From the NCBI GenBank assembly GCA_030512295.1, contig JAULSR010000001.1, forward strand, positions 992,001 through 1,056,000: DNA of 64,000 nt, written 5' to 3'. Of this stretch, positions 35,052 to 46,354 are shown one piece after another. The notes below the pieces were generated by a model that searched no databases, was not told the DNA's origin, and saw only the letters and a program-made list of their open reading frames with translations. Made by a program: the position numbers and the translations under genes. The stretch comes from Bombardia bombarda (Eukaryota; Ascomycota; Sordariomycetes; Sordariales; Lasiosphaeriaceae). How positions within the stretch are numbered: the first letter of the stretch is position 1; the number at the start of each line of letters is the position of its first letter.

Positions 35052-36856
35052 GGGGGGATGAGGGAGGAGTCGTAATGATTTTTTGAATGTTTTGCTGATA
35101 TGAATTGGCGGGGATATGGTTGGGATGGAATGATATGGTATGAAAGGAAGGCGGTAGGTGGATGGATCATGGTTCATGGCGGGTAGCCATCTGGCGCAAT
35201 TAATGGTTGGATACCACAGGGGAGGGAGGAACTTGGGTAGGTTCATTGTTTTTGGCTATTGGACCTTTGGTTATGTATGGTTTATAGGATCACAATCATT
35301 AATGTTTTCATTCTTGTGTTGAATGTCAATTATTAAGCTTGCATTTACGTGGTTACTTCCACTAATTAACATCAAAGCAGCGTCCTGGGATTTGAGTTTA
35401 ACCTATTGATTCTCGCGCGGCGACTGGGAATATACCACGATTTACATCAAATACTATTTTATCATATTTCTTCTAAAATAGTATTAAGCAGATGGATACA
35501 TAGGCGGTTTGTTGGCGGTAATTTGGAAACAACATTTTATTTAGAAATACCTGGGTACTCTAGCACAAGGTAGTGACAGGCCAAAGAACCGTTCATGACC
35601 ATCCGCTTCTAATCCGAAATGCATTAAATATGTAAATCGTACTTTAATCGTTTTTATTTAGTAGCTCTCACAAGACCAACGGGGTGGAACTATCGTTAGT
35701 TTTAAAAGAGAGATTGGCCAGACCAGTTCCTCCGTTTAAATGGAACTATAAACGTATTCGATATCAGATGATCTATGTATGTTAGTAAGTATTTCAGGCT
35801 TCATAGTTAACGTAGGTATGCTGTTCTCGTCAATAACTGTAACGTCTCCATAGATAAAGAAAGACCGGCATATACGTGCCGTATATGCCATTGCGACTAT
35901 ACACTGAACCAGAGCAATGGGTTTTGACGGCTTAATTGATGTTGAGCTGTCTATGCTACCCAACAGCCTATATACTCGAAACAATAGGTCTTGTGATTAG
36001 CAAGTGAACCAATAAAAAGAGTGTCTTTTGTCGGCTGAACTGTGTCTGCCTCGACTAGGGACTCACCGAAACTCACATGCGGGCTAATACTACAGGACAG
36101 CGAGGCACAAGTTAGTAGCAGCAAAGCTATTGCTGTGCTACAGCCAAACAACGACGTATGGGTGCTGCCAGATCTCGATATCGACTACTTTGGCTAATAA
36201 TTCTAGCAGTTCTACATCGAGCTGCAGCAGTGGACGGAACTTCCTCTGTTATTGGCCCGGACTTGTCTCTCAACGTCTAGGATTGGCGACGACAACGTTG
36301 TTGATTGGTGATCAGACAGGGAGATGAGCTAGGACATGGAAATGATGTGGTCGTGGCGCTACCGGCGTAATGCTATTGTCGTGAGTGAAATGGCCACCTT
36401 TAAGTTTCGAAAAAGGTACCCAAGGTACCTAGGTAGGTACTTCGGATGGAAGAGGTACTCGCGCTATGGCCTTGTCTCTCGGTCGTGGGAAGGAAAGAGC
36501 GATTGACAAAAGGGAAAGCAATGCGGATCAAAAGGAAGGTGGGGACAGGTTTCGAGGTTTTTTCCCCTAGGGTACACCCAGCAAGATTTAAAGAATATCG
36601 CCATTATATAGGCATATTGTGCTCATCTTGTCATAGTATCAGATTGATCTCTTTCGTTCTCTCCATAGATTTATTGTAAACAAATATATTTTGACTTCTG
36701 TACTCTTGGCACTAGTTTTCTGTGAGTTTGTTTCTACTCCATTTCAACTCTTCTTTGACTTAAGATAAGCCTGTTGAATAGCACGTCCCATTTTGAAATA
36801 AGTGCAGCCTGGCAAATGTCCTACCAGATAGCACATATTTCCGGTACATATCTGAT
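35052..36856. other. Convergent intergenic region, A+T-rich
   Basis: This 1.8-kb stretch lies between the 3' ends of the NTF2-like and MFS genes. Nothing coding was recognised. At 36413-36440 several GGTACC/TAGGTA-like elements follow one another; similar strings occur near 61687. It may be decayed repeat or plain spacer. Confidence 0.45.
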
Positions 36857-38855
36857 TCATGATTCGTACACAGCACCAACCCTCTTTTCGTGTTCACTAC
36901 CACTACCACTACCGCTTCCACTCCCGTCATTGCCATCATCAGCAACAGCAACAACAACACCCTTCGCCTTAAAGTCCAACGCCTCCCACCTCATCCCACA
37001 CGCCGCCCCAAAACAGACCACCCCCATAGCCACCACAATCCAAAACAAGCTCGTAATGACCCTCGTCAGCCCCTCCACCGCCAACCTCACCACCCTCCCA
37101 TCATCCCCCGCATCCCTCAACACCCTACTGGCTACGCCCGCCAGCGCCTCCCGTATCTCCCCATCACCAAACCCCAACGGGCCAACCGCCTCCTTCAGCA
37201 CGCTAAACCCCAGGTTCTGATAGACACACCCCGCAATGCTCAACGACACCACAACCGGCACCAGCTGCGCCATGGACTGCAGCGCAGCCGCATCAAACCG
37301 GTCCTCCACCCCCGGCAGCACCACCCCCGTGACCCCCAGCGCCGTCTGCCACGTCAGCCCCGTCGCCGCGCCCAGTATGGCCGCGAACCCCATCACCCTC
37401 GCCTCGTCCGTGTCTGTCCCGACAGCCGTTGCCAGCAGCGCGCCGCCGACGACGTACAGCGCCCCCGCTGCCAGATAGTACGGCGCGTAGTAGCGCGCCG
37501 CCGGCAGTAGCCCGCCAGAGAGCACGATGAAGACGATGAGCACGCAGATGAAGGGGAGCAGACGCACGGCGGCGCCGAGCGGGGAGTGGCCGCGCGCGAA
37601 AGCGAAGAATAAGGGGGAGTAGTACATCGTGACGGCGTAGGTGGTGGCCGAGGCGGCGGTGCCGACGGCGGTGAGCGCGGCGGTGCGGTGGGTGAGGAGG
37701 TGCACGGGCATGATGCGGTTGTGCGGGGTGGTTAGCAGGGAGAGGGATTGTTGGGTGAGGTAGGCGAGGAGGACGAGGGTGGTGAGGATCCAGAGGGCGA
37801 TGGTGGGCGCGGAGGACCAGGGCCAGATGGAGCCGGAGAAGAGGAGGGTGATGGAGAGGAGGGAGAGGGAGGCGATGTGCAGGAGGGCGCCGGCGTAGTC
37901 GAAGGTGGAGAGGCGGGCAAGGAGGGGGGTGGTGGCGGGCGCGAGGGAGAGGGAGGGGATGAAGAGGAGGGTGGGGAAGATGATGGCGCAGAGGGGGAGG
38001 TTGATGTAGAAGGCCTGTGATGGGTGGATGTTAGTGATAAAAGGGAGTAAAAGAAAGGACGAAATGGGACGAGAAAACTCACCCATCGCCATGTCGCATG
38101 AGGGTTGTCGGCAAAGGCGCCGCCGATGATGGGTCCGCTGATGATGCCGAGTGCCCAGCATAGGCCGACCAGCGACTGCATGCGAGCGAGCTCGGCGGGC
38201 TTACAGAAACTGACGTTGTAGTACTGGTTCCTAGAAGGAGTGGGATGAGGTCAGCAAGAGTTGGGCGGCTAGGACCGCAGGATGAGCTGCGGTGAGATCC
38301 GCTCAGATGAGGAAGGTACCAGATGAGGTTGCTTACACTTGGTAAACCCCCGCGGCTCCCATGCCATTGAGAACTCTCCCGACGATAAGGACGCGGATGC
38401 TGGGGGCTGCGCCGCAGATAGTGGCACCCACGACAAAGCTGAGAAGTGACACGAAAGCCAGAGGCCGCAGTGGGATCATGGTGGCGATTTTGCGGACAAC
38501 TGGCACAGTGGCGGCGTTGGCTAGCGAGTATGCCACGGAAACCCACGAGAGAAGCTCAATGTGTCCAAAGGCTTCATAGATGGGGGCCTGGATGTTGGCT
38601 AGGTTGCTGACATCGTAGCCTGATAGTTGTGGAAAGGAGTTAGACAAGTTGAGGGTGAGTGGATGAAGCATAGAGACTAATTGACTTACCAGAAACATAA
38701 GAGCCTATAATGTTCATAAATACTATAGCTAGGAATTGGGTGGAGGATAGTCCAGCCCGAGCCTCCATAGTGTTGACCTGGGTCTCGACAGCATGGCTTG
38801 AGTCTTGCTCAGAGACATCAGAGGACTCGGATGGAACTGGTTTGGACTTTTCCAT
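36857..38855 (-). CDS. MFS exporter, 14-TM DHA2/Tri12-like
   Basis: Plasma-membrane major-facilitator drug:proton antiporter-type protein. Exons on the minus strand are 38855-38690, 38619-38337, 38230-38083 and 38014-36857 (1755 nt, 584 aa). After a hydrophilic N-terminus come FLAIVFMNIIGSYVSG, then GYDVSNLANIQAPIYEAFGH and LSWVSVAYSLANAATVPV. GRVLNGMGAAGVYQV resembles motif C-proximal sequence of the family, and GLCWALGIISGPIIGGAFA matches the gPxiGG motif of exporters. Many further hydrophobic helices follow, and the last, LFWIVVAMGVVCFGAACGM, precedes a GS-repeat tail. The layout resembles trichothecene-pump-like (Tri12) or multidrug DHA2 transporters. The substrate cannot be read from sequence. 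It is head to head with the P450 gene. Confidence 0.88.
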
Positions 38856-40013
38856 GATAATAATCAACAGTCAGTATGATACTGACAACAAAAGAAAAAC
38901 CGCGTTGGTCCCAAGAGCTAAAATCAAGGAGCTGGACAGGCAGAGGCCACACACTTCTTGTCTTCTCTTCTGTCTGTACATGGTATATATCAACCCACCG
39001 CACTGGATACTGCCAACCAGGTCGAAGGAATGACACAAAACAGAGACCGGACATCAGGTCACCATTACGGTCTCAACTGCCGGCACTAGCAATGTGCGTC
39101 ACGACGCACATGTCCCCCTGTTGGTTCTGTGCCTCCGGGCTCCCCTATCTGGGCCGACCCAAGAACATGGCTCGGATTCTATCGCGCAGTAGCGCAATGG
39201 GGCTTGTGGATGCAACTCTGAGTCCGAGCTGAACAGGCCTAAAATCCACGACAATGGTCTAGAGAGATGCGTACGACTATACTGGTGCTAGTTTATTATC
39301 AACACTACCAGCTGCGCCGCAGACTACAAAGATGAGAGCTTCAATCCGTAACCCTACCCATACAATTACTGTGGAGACTGACCATCCTGTGGACTAGACT
39401 GTCTAAGCCCTGAAATCGCAAGTGGGTCCAGACCCGAGGGGATATGGTTATCGGCTCCTAGTCCAAGTTAACTGCAGGGTCTTGTAGGGTCTTGTGTTGA
39501 TGATTGGATAGATCTTACAAGGTGTGGTTCTGGACATAGGCGACGTTTCAACTAACAACCGAACTGGCATAGCGGTGATCCCTTCCTCAGCTTGCCAAGT
39601 CAGGCAAGAATGACTCTGCGGGATAGCGTTCAGTATTTAGAAAGGGTTGGTACTTGGCGGTGGGATTAGATACATCTTATCGCTTAAAGTATCGAGGGGG
39701 TGAGTCGGTTGCGACTGCTCTGTCACAAGTATAGACCATTATCAGTACATGTCATGAACCAAAGTAGTATGGCTTCAGCCTGGCATCCTTCAGTGTTGGG
39801 CCAAGACTATAGGGGAGGCATACTCTCGTGTCCGTGGCGTCGTGACCATCAAGATACCAAAGTACCCTTCCTTTTTGGGTAGCCCTATCCGTTAGACTGC
39901 TGTGTAGTGCCACTTGCTGTGAGTTAATTGTAGAAGTTGAATTCAGGATAAAGAGACGGCAGACATCTTGCCATTCAAGCCCATCCCATCCATACCTCAA
40001 AGTCCATACACAC
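38856..40013. other. Divergent promoter region MFS / P450
   Basis: This 1.16-kb region holds both promoters. It contains a strong inverted repeat, listed separately. No additional gene was recognised. Confidence 0.6.
39092..39111. promoter_or_regulatory. 20-bp inverted repeat, candidate operator
   Basis: ATGTGCGTCACGACGCACAT: two perfect 8-bp arms (39092-39099 and 39104-39111) flank a 4-bp spacer. It lies about 240 bp upstream of the MFS ATG and 900 bp upstream of the P450 ATG. The symmetry suits a dimeric transcription factor. The factor is unknown. Confidence 0.45.
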
Positions 40014-41787
40014 ATGGCCAACGGAGAAACCACCACCCCCTCATACTTCTCTAGTATGGAGCTCCCATTTTCCCCACTGGCCCTTGGCCTGACACCCCTC
40101 GCCATCCTCCTAACCCTCTCCCTCATCCTCACCCGCCTCCTCATCCGCCACCTCACCACCCGCCGCTTCATCGCCCGCACGGGCAGCAAGCCCCCGCCCA
40201 CCATCCCCAACGCCGGCTTCCTCGGCCTGCGCCTCGCCAAGGAGTCCGACGATGCCCTCTCAAAGGGCTCCTACCTCGCTCTCTCGCGGCGGCGCTTCGC
40301 CGCCACAGGCAACACGTACCAGGGCTCAGTCCTAGGCATGCCCTTCCTCGCCACCATCGAGCCGGCCAACCTGCGCGCCATCTTCACGCGCATCGACGAC
40401 TTCTCCAAGTCCGGCCGGCGCATCGACTGGTGGCCCATGCTGCAAGGCGGGATTCTCGTTGCCGACGGCCACGAGTGGAAGACGGCGCGGGGCCTGCTGC
40501 AGCCGGCGTTCTCAAGGTCCAAGCTGGCGAGGCTGGACGAGCTGGAGCATCATGCTCAGGAGTTGATTGGCAAGATACCGAGGGATGGGGGGACGGTCGA
40601 GTTGCAGAGCTTGTTCTTGCAGTTCACGTTTGATGCCGGGTTGGGGCTGATTGTGGGGCAGAAGCACGATCAGGTTTCGGAGTTTGAGAAGGGGGAGCAG
40701 ACGAAGTTGGGGAAGAATATGGCGCTGGCGCTGTTTGAGGCCGGGAGGAGGTCAAAGGTGGGTATGTTGAGGTTGTTGGATCCGGTTGTGAGGCCGAGAA
40801 AGTTTTGGAGGTATTTGAATGCGTGTTGGGATTTGCATGCGTATTTTGATCGGGTGGTGGGGATACGGTTGGATGAGTTGGCTGATGAGAAGGCTCTAAA
40901 CAAGGACAAGGAGAAGAAAGTTGAGGAGCAGAAGGGTGGTGGCGAAGACGGTGACGAAAAGGAGTATATCTTTTTTGAGGAATTGGTGCACGTTACGACG
41001 GATAGGATACAGCTGCGATGGGAGTTGTCGACTGCCATGGCAGGCGCGAGGGACACGACGGGCGGGCTGCTGGCCCACATCTTCTGGGAGCTGGCAAGGC
41101 GGCCTGACGTCTGGGCTAAGCTGCAGGCAGACGTAGACGGGCTTGGGCTTGGTGAGGACAAAAAGCCCAGCTATGATGATCTCAAGCTGGGGCTGGTTTA
41201 TCTCAAAGCAATTTTGAACGAATGTAGGCTGTGCTTCTCCTTCCTTTCTCTATCAAACACCAATGCTACATTCACCAAATTCCATACTAACAAAACAACC
41301 AACAACAGCCCTTAGAATGTACCCCAACATCGGCATCACCTTCCGCTGGGCCGCCCGCGACACCACCCTCCCCACCGGCGGCGGCCCCGACGGCAAGTCC
41401 CCTTGCTTCGTGCCGCGCGGACGGCGCATCATCACCTCCTTCAACGCCCTCCACCACCGCAAGGATCTTTGGGGTGACGACGCAGACGAGTTTCGCCCTG
41501 AGCGATGGCTGGAAGAGCTCTCACAGACACAGAGAGAGGAAGGAACCGGACGCCAGAAACGATTCAAGCTGAAGTCTGTGCCCAACTGGACATATCTCCC
41601 CTTCGGAGCCGGGCCGCGTATCTGCCCCGGCCAGCACTTTGCCATGGTTGAGGCCCAGTACCTGATCGTGCGCATCATGCAGACCTTTCGTCGCATCGAG
41701 TGTCGCGACGACAGACCATATGCTGAAGAGGCTGGCATTCCCATTACGGTTAAGCATGGGACTTTGGTGGGGATGTTTCCTGAGTGA
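40014..41787 (+). CDS. Cytochrome P450 (CYP52/CYP63-like)
   Basis: Heme-thiolate monooxygenase, ER-anchored. Exons are 40014-41223 and 41309-41787 (1689 nt, 562 aa). The N-terminal membrane helix is ALGLTPLAILLTLSLILTRLL, followed by the proline-rich PPPTIP hinge. WKTARGLLQPAFS is the helix-C W-x3-R region. The I-helix oxygen-binding motif is AGARDTT (D347-T348-T349). The K-helix ExxR is E403-S-L-R406, created across the intron (GTAGGC to ACAACAG). FRPERW is the PERF-like motif. The heme loop is FGAGPRICPGQ with ligand C509. The motif set and spacing resemble fatty-acid/alkane hydroxylase clans (CYP52, CYP63, CYP539), but other fungal families are possible. A charged Lys/Glu-rich insert precedes the I-helix. 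It is adjacent to an MFS exporter and a reductase. Confidence 0.93.
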
Positions 41788-43087
41788 TGATGTATACATA
41801 ACTGCATTGAGCAATAAGTCTACTACACAAAAGAGAGATTTATTGTTGGACATTTTTGACAATGTTACATACCGTGTTGTACCCATGCCAGCCGATCTGT
41901 TATGAGACGAGTCCCCCCCCCCCCCCAGGAATTTAAGGTGAAGAAAATAAACTCCACTAACAGCGGGCCTATCTATTCGTGGTACTTGCCGCAACAAGAA
42001 GCAGATAGCGGAAGGTGCGATGCAAGCCATGTTAAGGACGCTTGGTAATGGGTAAAAAGTCTGGCAACAACCTGACCTTTGGGTGGTAATAGTGGGGAAG
42101 ATAAATTTTTGAATGAGAACAGATGTCTCTGAACATGAGATAACACTTCGGATCACTGTCTCTTTTACAGTTTGGGCTTCACTAACATTTCACCTACGCT
42201 TTGCTCAGTACTCCAAAAACCCGGCATCATCAACTCAGTTGAGGTGGACTACGCAGAATGAAGCCACATATGTGGTCGGCTGAGTTGCTTTGATAATGAG
42301 ATTGATAATTGTTTCGTCGGCACAGTGGCGAGCTCCTCAGCAAGCACCAGCAACGACAATAATAACGACGAGAGCAACCACTACCAACACCAACAAATAC
42401 TTAAGCTCACGACGTGATTAGTAACACACACCTGACAACGCGCAAAGTCAGCATCTTGGGGGGCTAATGGTATTCGACTAATCCCGTGAGTCATGCATGC
42501 ACACGTTTGGCCACAATATTACAGCCCATCGTCACCATGCGTGGAGTACGGTTGGTCCAATTATTTGTTCTCCTGGAAAGCCAGTTACATATTCCCCTTG
42601 TATAGTATACTGACAGACTGTACTGTTGTCATCGCCCCTTAATGTATCACTAACTCCGTGTCCTCATTTCGAACTTCCGAAACCCCCTTTAAGCGGAAAA
42701 AAGTGGGGCGGGATGCCGACAAGCTGTCGCCCATGTTGAGCCTGCTTTTGCCTGCATCTTGCCGTGCTCGCCTACTTCTCGCGTCCGTACAATATCCTAT
42801 CCCCATCGGCCTTTGTCATCCTGCCGAATTGACGCGGGGTTCCAACGGAGATAACAACCTAAGACACGGCCAGCCGATGGCGGATGGATGCCACTACTTT
42901 GTGTGTCGGCTGTTTTGTGATTGTAGCTAGCGATGACGTCTTTGGTTCTAGTTCCACAGCGGTACCATGGCGGGGTAAACAATGTTCCCCTCTTATTCAT
43001 AACCCCCATCCATACCCCCATGGCGGCGTCGCCGGAGACGGCGCCAGACTGGTACATACTATTGGTATGGTATGGTGGGGTACCAAG
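41788..43087. other. Intergenic between P450 and reductase
   Basis: No gene was recognised. The region contains a 14-C run at 41913-41926 and a nested inverted repeat at 42231-42287, listed separately. Confidence 0.55.
42231..42287. promoter_or_regulatory. Nested inverted repeat with 12-bp palindrome
   Basis: CAACTCAG (42231-42238) and CTGAGTTG (42280-42287) are perfect reverse complements. They enclose a perfect 12-bp palindrome, CCACATATGTGG, at 42264-42275. The structure is off-centre, lies downstream of the P450 stop, and could be a factor-binding site or a hairpin in the P450 3' region. Confidence 0.4.
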
Positions 43088-43097
43088 TATATAAAAA
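43088..43097 (+). promoter_or_regulatory. TATA box of the reductase gene
   Basis: TATATAAAAA lies about 115-125 bp upstream of the ATG at 43213, a distance that suits a short fungal 5' UTR. It is one of the few clear TATA boxes in the window and suggests inducible expression. Confidence 0.6.
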
Positions 43098-43212
43098 GGG
43101 AGGGGGGGCCCGAACAAAAATAGAGGAGATTTATCAAGAGAACAATCTTGCTTCAATATCAATTGACCTGAAAAGAAACACATCATCCATATCTCCAGAC
43201 ACAACAGACAAG

Positions 43213-44468
43213 ATGACCAAGGTGCTTCTCACAGGTGAGTTGCTCTCTCAAAATTGAGGTGTAATTACAGCTCATGAAAGCATACTGACGCAATCACGAT
43301 GTCTTCCTACAGGTGGCTCGGGCTTTATTGCAGGTAAGCAAGCATGCACCCAAACGACAAACAGAAAACACCAAGGAACCATTCGCTGACTGAAGAATAC
43401 AGCCCATGTGTTGGAACAGCTCCTGGCCAAGGGCCACAGCGTGATCACCACGGTGCGGTCCGAGGAAAAGGCCGAGCAAATCCGCAAGGCCTACCCAAGC
43501 AAGAGCGCCGACGAGCTCAGCGTGGTCATCGTACCTGATATCGCCAAGGAGGGTGCCTTTGACGAGGTGGTCAAGACCCCCGGCATCGAGGTGGTGCTAC
43601 ACACTGCTTCGCCATTCCACTTCAAGTTCTGTAAGTGTTACTTCTCAGATAAACACACACTCAAAAAGGCAGTAGCAACACCAAACTAACTCTCCGCGCA
43701 ACAGCCGACCCCAAGACAGAGCTCATCGACCCCGCCCTCATCGGTACCAGCTCCATCATCAAGGCCATCGCGCGCTCCGCGCCCTCTGTCCGCCGCGTCG
43801 TCATCACCTCGTCCTTCGCCGCCATCATGGACGAGACCAAGGGCAGCGACCCCAACACCACCTACACCGAGGCCTCGTGGAACCCCGTCACCATCGACCA
43901 GATCTACGACAGCCCCGCGACCGCCTACCGCGCGTCCAAGAAGCTAGCCGAGAAGTCGGCCTGGGACTTTGTCGCCGACCCAGCCAACGACGCAAAGTTC
44001 GACGTCGTCACCATCAACCCGCCCATGGTCTTTGGGCCCGTCGTGCACCACCTCGCCGGCCTGCAAAACATCAACACCAGCAACGCGCGCGTCGTCGACC
44101 TGCTGCAGGGCAAGTGGAAGGACGAGATCGCCACCACGGGCCAGGCCATCATCTGGGTCGACGTGCGCGACGTCGCCGCCGCGCATATCCGTGCTGGGCT
44201 CGAGATCCCAGAGGCCGGTGGGAAGCGCCTGTTCACCACGGCGGGCTTGTTCAGCAATGCCGAGATTGTCGAGATTGTGCGCAAGAACTTCCCCGAGTAT
44301 AAGGACAAGCTGCCCGGGCCTGAGGTCAAGGGCGGCGAGCTCCCGGCGGAGAGCGAGAGGTTCAAGTTTGACAACTCGGCGACCACGGAGCTGTTGAAGA
44401 TCAAGTGGATTTCGCTGGAGAAGTCGATTGTCGATGCTGTCAACAGCTTGAAGGCGCATGGTGCTTGA
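43213..44468 (+). CDS. NADPH-dependent ketoreductase/aldehyde reductase (Gre2/DFR-like extended SDR)
   Basis: Extended-SDR reductase similar to yeast Gre2 methylglyoxal/isovaleraldehyde reductase and dihydroflavonol-4-reductase-like proteins. Exons are 43213-43234, 43313-43333, 43403-43630 and 43705-44468 (1035 nt, 344 aa). The cofactor loop TGGSGFIAAHVLEQLL is spread over three exons, with a 21-nt exon 2 coding GGSGFIA. TTVRSEEKAEQI suggests NADPH preference through the Arg after the second strand. The active-site Ser is in VITSSFAAI, and Tyr165 and Lys169 in YRASKKLAE. INPPMVFGPV and WVDVRDVAAAHI are family landmarks. All donors and acceptors (GTGAGT/CTACAG, GTAAGC/ATACAG, GTAAGT/CAACAG) keep the frame. 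A TATA box precedes it. The substrate is unknown; proximity to the P450 and MFS genes suggests shared chemistry. Confidence 0.92.
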
Positions 44469-44605
44469 GCGGTGTGTAATAATTGGATAGAGAGGGTGTA
44501 TGGTATATAGCAAAGCAAGCGATTGAGTTTGTAGCTGATAAAACAGACATGTTACATGCCAGTGTTAGTCACTTTGTTTTTTTGCATTTTTCGTTAGCGT
44601 GCTGT

Positions 44606-45865
44606 TTATCTTTCGTACGAATCCCTGTCAATATCCATCGGGTCCTCTTGATGTTGCTGCTCACCCCCAAGATGGGGCGGCGTATCACGCTCCAGCTCCT
44701 TGATCCGCCCGAGGATGCCTTCTTTCCAGGCCGCATACTCCAACTTGTTGCGTTCGCTAAGGTAGTCGTATCGCTCCTGGAACATGGTGTCTGCTCTTCT
44801 GATCTGCAGCGGTTCACCGCCTCCTCTGTTGTGCGATGACGAGTCGCTTTCGTCATCAGATGCACTGTGCTGTTGTGCATCAATGGTAGCCTCTGCAAGA
44901 TCTTGGATCCCCTTGGCCCAGTCAAGCTCCAGCCACCCGTTGCGGCTGATGCGTAGCGCGGCGGTGTCAAGGTCTTTGATGCGAATGACCTGCCATCCCT
45001 CCCAGAGATCTCCCTCCTCTTCTTCCTCTTCGTTCTCGTCCGTCGGAGCCTTGAGAGCAACAGTCTTTCGCGCCTTCTTGACGGCGCCAACGAGATCCTT
45101 GCGGAACTGGACATACTGTGCCTCGTCAAGATCTGTCCCGGGCCACGTGACGCCTCTCCAGACGAAGAGACACAGGGCACCGAGCAGCGAGACAAGGTTC
45201 TCCAGGACCCATTTGTCGTCTGTGAGTTTGCCGTGCGGCGCCACAATGGACTCCATGCCGGACATAACGACGGGACCGATGCGGGTGTGGCCGAGCTCCT
45301 TGCATATAAAGCGCAGGGTGGGTCTGATCCACGGGGACAAAGCATCAGAGGCGGTCAGAGAAGGCTTGGCCACCACAGCCGGGGTTCCGCGAAACTGGGC
45401 TAGAGTCTTGACCTTGCTCGGGGTCACTCTGGACGGGAGCGGTGACTTGGTGGCGGCGGCCTTTCGACTTCTCGTGGGTGAGCTGCCGAGCTCGGCGTGC
45501 TGCAGTTTTGAAGTGGGCGTCCTTCCAGGGCGACTGCCGGGTACACCACCGCCGGGTGTTGCACGGTTAGGAGTGGAGGAGGCGGGTAGGATCTTTTCAA
45601 GGTGGTTGTACAGTCTCTTGTAGATGCGCGGCGGGACGGGAGGCCGCGGGTCTATGGGGGGAAGATTGAGTGAGATCTTGAGTCTATCGCAGGCAATGTG
45701 GGCACAGGCATACGGCCGGGCTATTTCCTCTTCGGCCTTGAGTGTGCTCGCACGATGTCTGGATTGGGCCAGCAGAGAGCTGGCCAGCTCGGCTAGAGGC
45801 GGTGGCAGGGCCGAGTTGTGAGTGGGCAGAAGCGACAGGAGCGCCTGCTCAATTGAGCGATTCAT
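44606..45865 (-). CDS. Origin recognition complex subunit 6
   Basis: Orc6 of the hexameric origin recognition complex, which marks replication origins and recruits Cdc6/Cdt1-MCM. Single exon, 419 aa. The N-terminal TFIIB-like helical domain begins MNRSIEQALLSLLPTHN and includes EEEIARPYACAHIACDRLKISLNLPPI and PPRIYKRLYNHLEKIL. A disordered linker carries several SP/TP sites in a basic context (candidate CDK targets). A second helical block follows: LSPWIRPTLRFICKELGHTRIGPVVMSGMESIV and DDKWVLENLVSLLGALCLFVW. The C-terminus is acidic then charged. It is divergent from yme1, with an MluI box 19-24 bp upstream of the ATG. Confidence 0.9.
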   Translation of the reverse strand: MNRSIEQALLSLLPTHNSALPPPLAELASSLLAQSRHRASTLKAEEEIARPYACAHIACDRLKISLNLPPIDPRPPVPPRIYKRLYNHLEKILPASSTPNRATPGGGVPGSRPGRTPTSKLQHAELGSSPTRSRKAAATKSPLPSRVTPSKVKTLAQFRGTPAVVAKPSLTASDALSPWIRPTLRFICKELGHTRIGPVVMSGMESIVAPHGKLTDDKWVLENLVSLLGALCLFVWRGVTWPGTDLDEAQYVQFRKDLVGAVKKARKTVALKAPTDENEEEEEEGDLWEGWQVIRIKDLDTAALRISRNGWLELDWAKGIQDLAEATIDAQQHSASDDESDSSSHNRGGGEPLQIRRADTMFQERYDYLSERNKLEYAAWKEGILGRIKELERDTPPHLGGEQQHQEDPMDIDRDSYER

Positions 45866-46354
45866 CGCGTCTGGGAATTAGTGACGCGTCTGGTCCTTGT
45901 GTTCCTTGCTTCGATTCAAATTCTTGACTGTGCAGGAAACTGAGATACAAATTGAATAAAAAATCCAGAGTATAAGGTGATGGTCGGCTCTAACTGTCAA
46001 GGTGAAAACTGGCTCCGTTTATGGCTGCAGAGAAAAATGGCTGCAGAGACAAGTGAATGCGTCGTGGTGAGCACTCGAAGCTTTCCCATAAAACGCAGCT
46101 AGCGACCTGCGAGCACTTGGGCGCTTGAACGGCCGGGGCCGACGCCAGATCACGTGTGAATAGCGTCAGTGGAAAAGCCCGGGGTTGCCACACTAGTCTA
46201 GGTGGCCGCTGCCACACGGCCAAACTGCGCTTGCCAAAGCCAGGCAGGCAAGCCATTTGCCGATCGATTGTCAGCCAAATCCAACGTCTTGTCGCTTGCA
46301 TATCACCGACTGTTAAACCGCATTTTCGCGGCGTCGCAGACAGGCTCTGTCAAC
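45866..46354. other. Divergent promoter region orc6 / yme1
   Basis: This 489-bp region holds both promoters. Apart from the ACGCGT near orc6, nothing specific was recognised. Confidence 0.55.
45884..45889. promoter_or_regulatory. MluI cell-cycle box upstream of orc6
   Basis: A single ACGCGT lies 19-24 bp upstream of the orc6 ATG. MBF sites are known upstream of fungal DNA-replication genes. The position is very close to the ATG, so it may lie in the 5' UTR. Confidence 0.3.
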
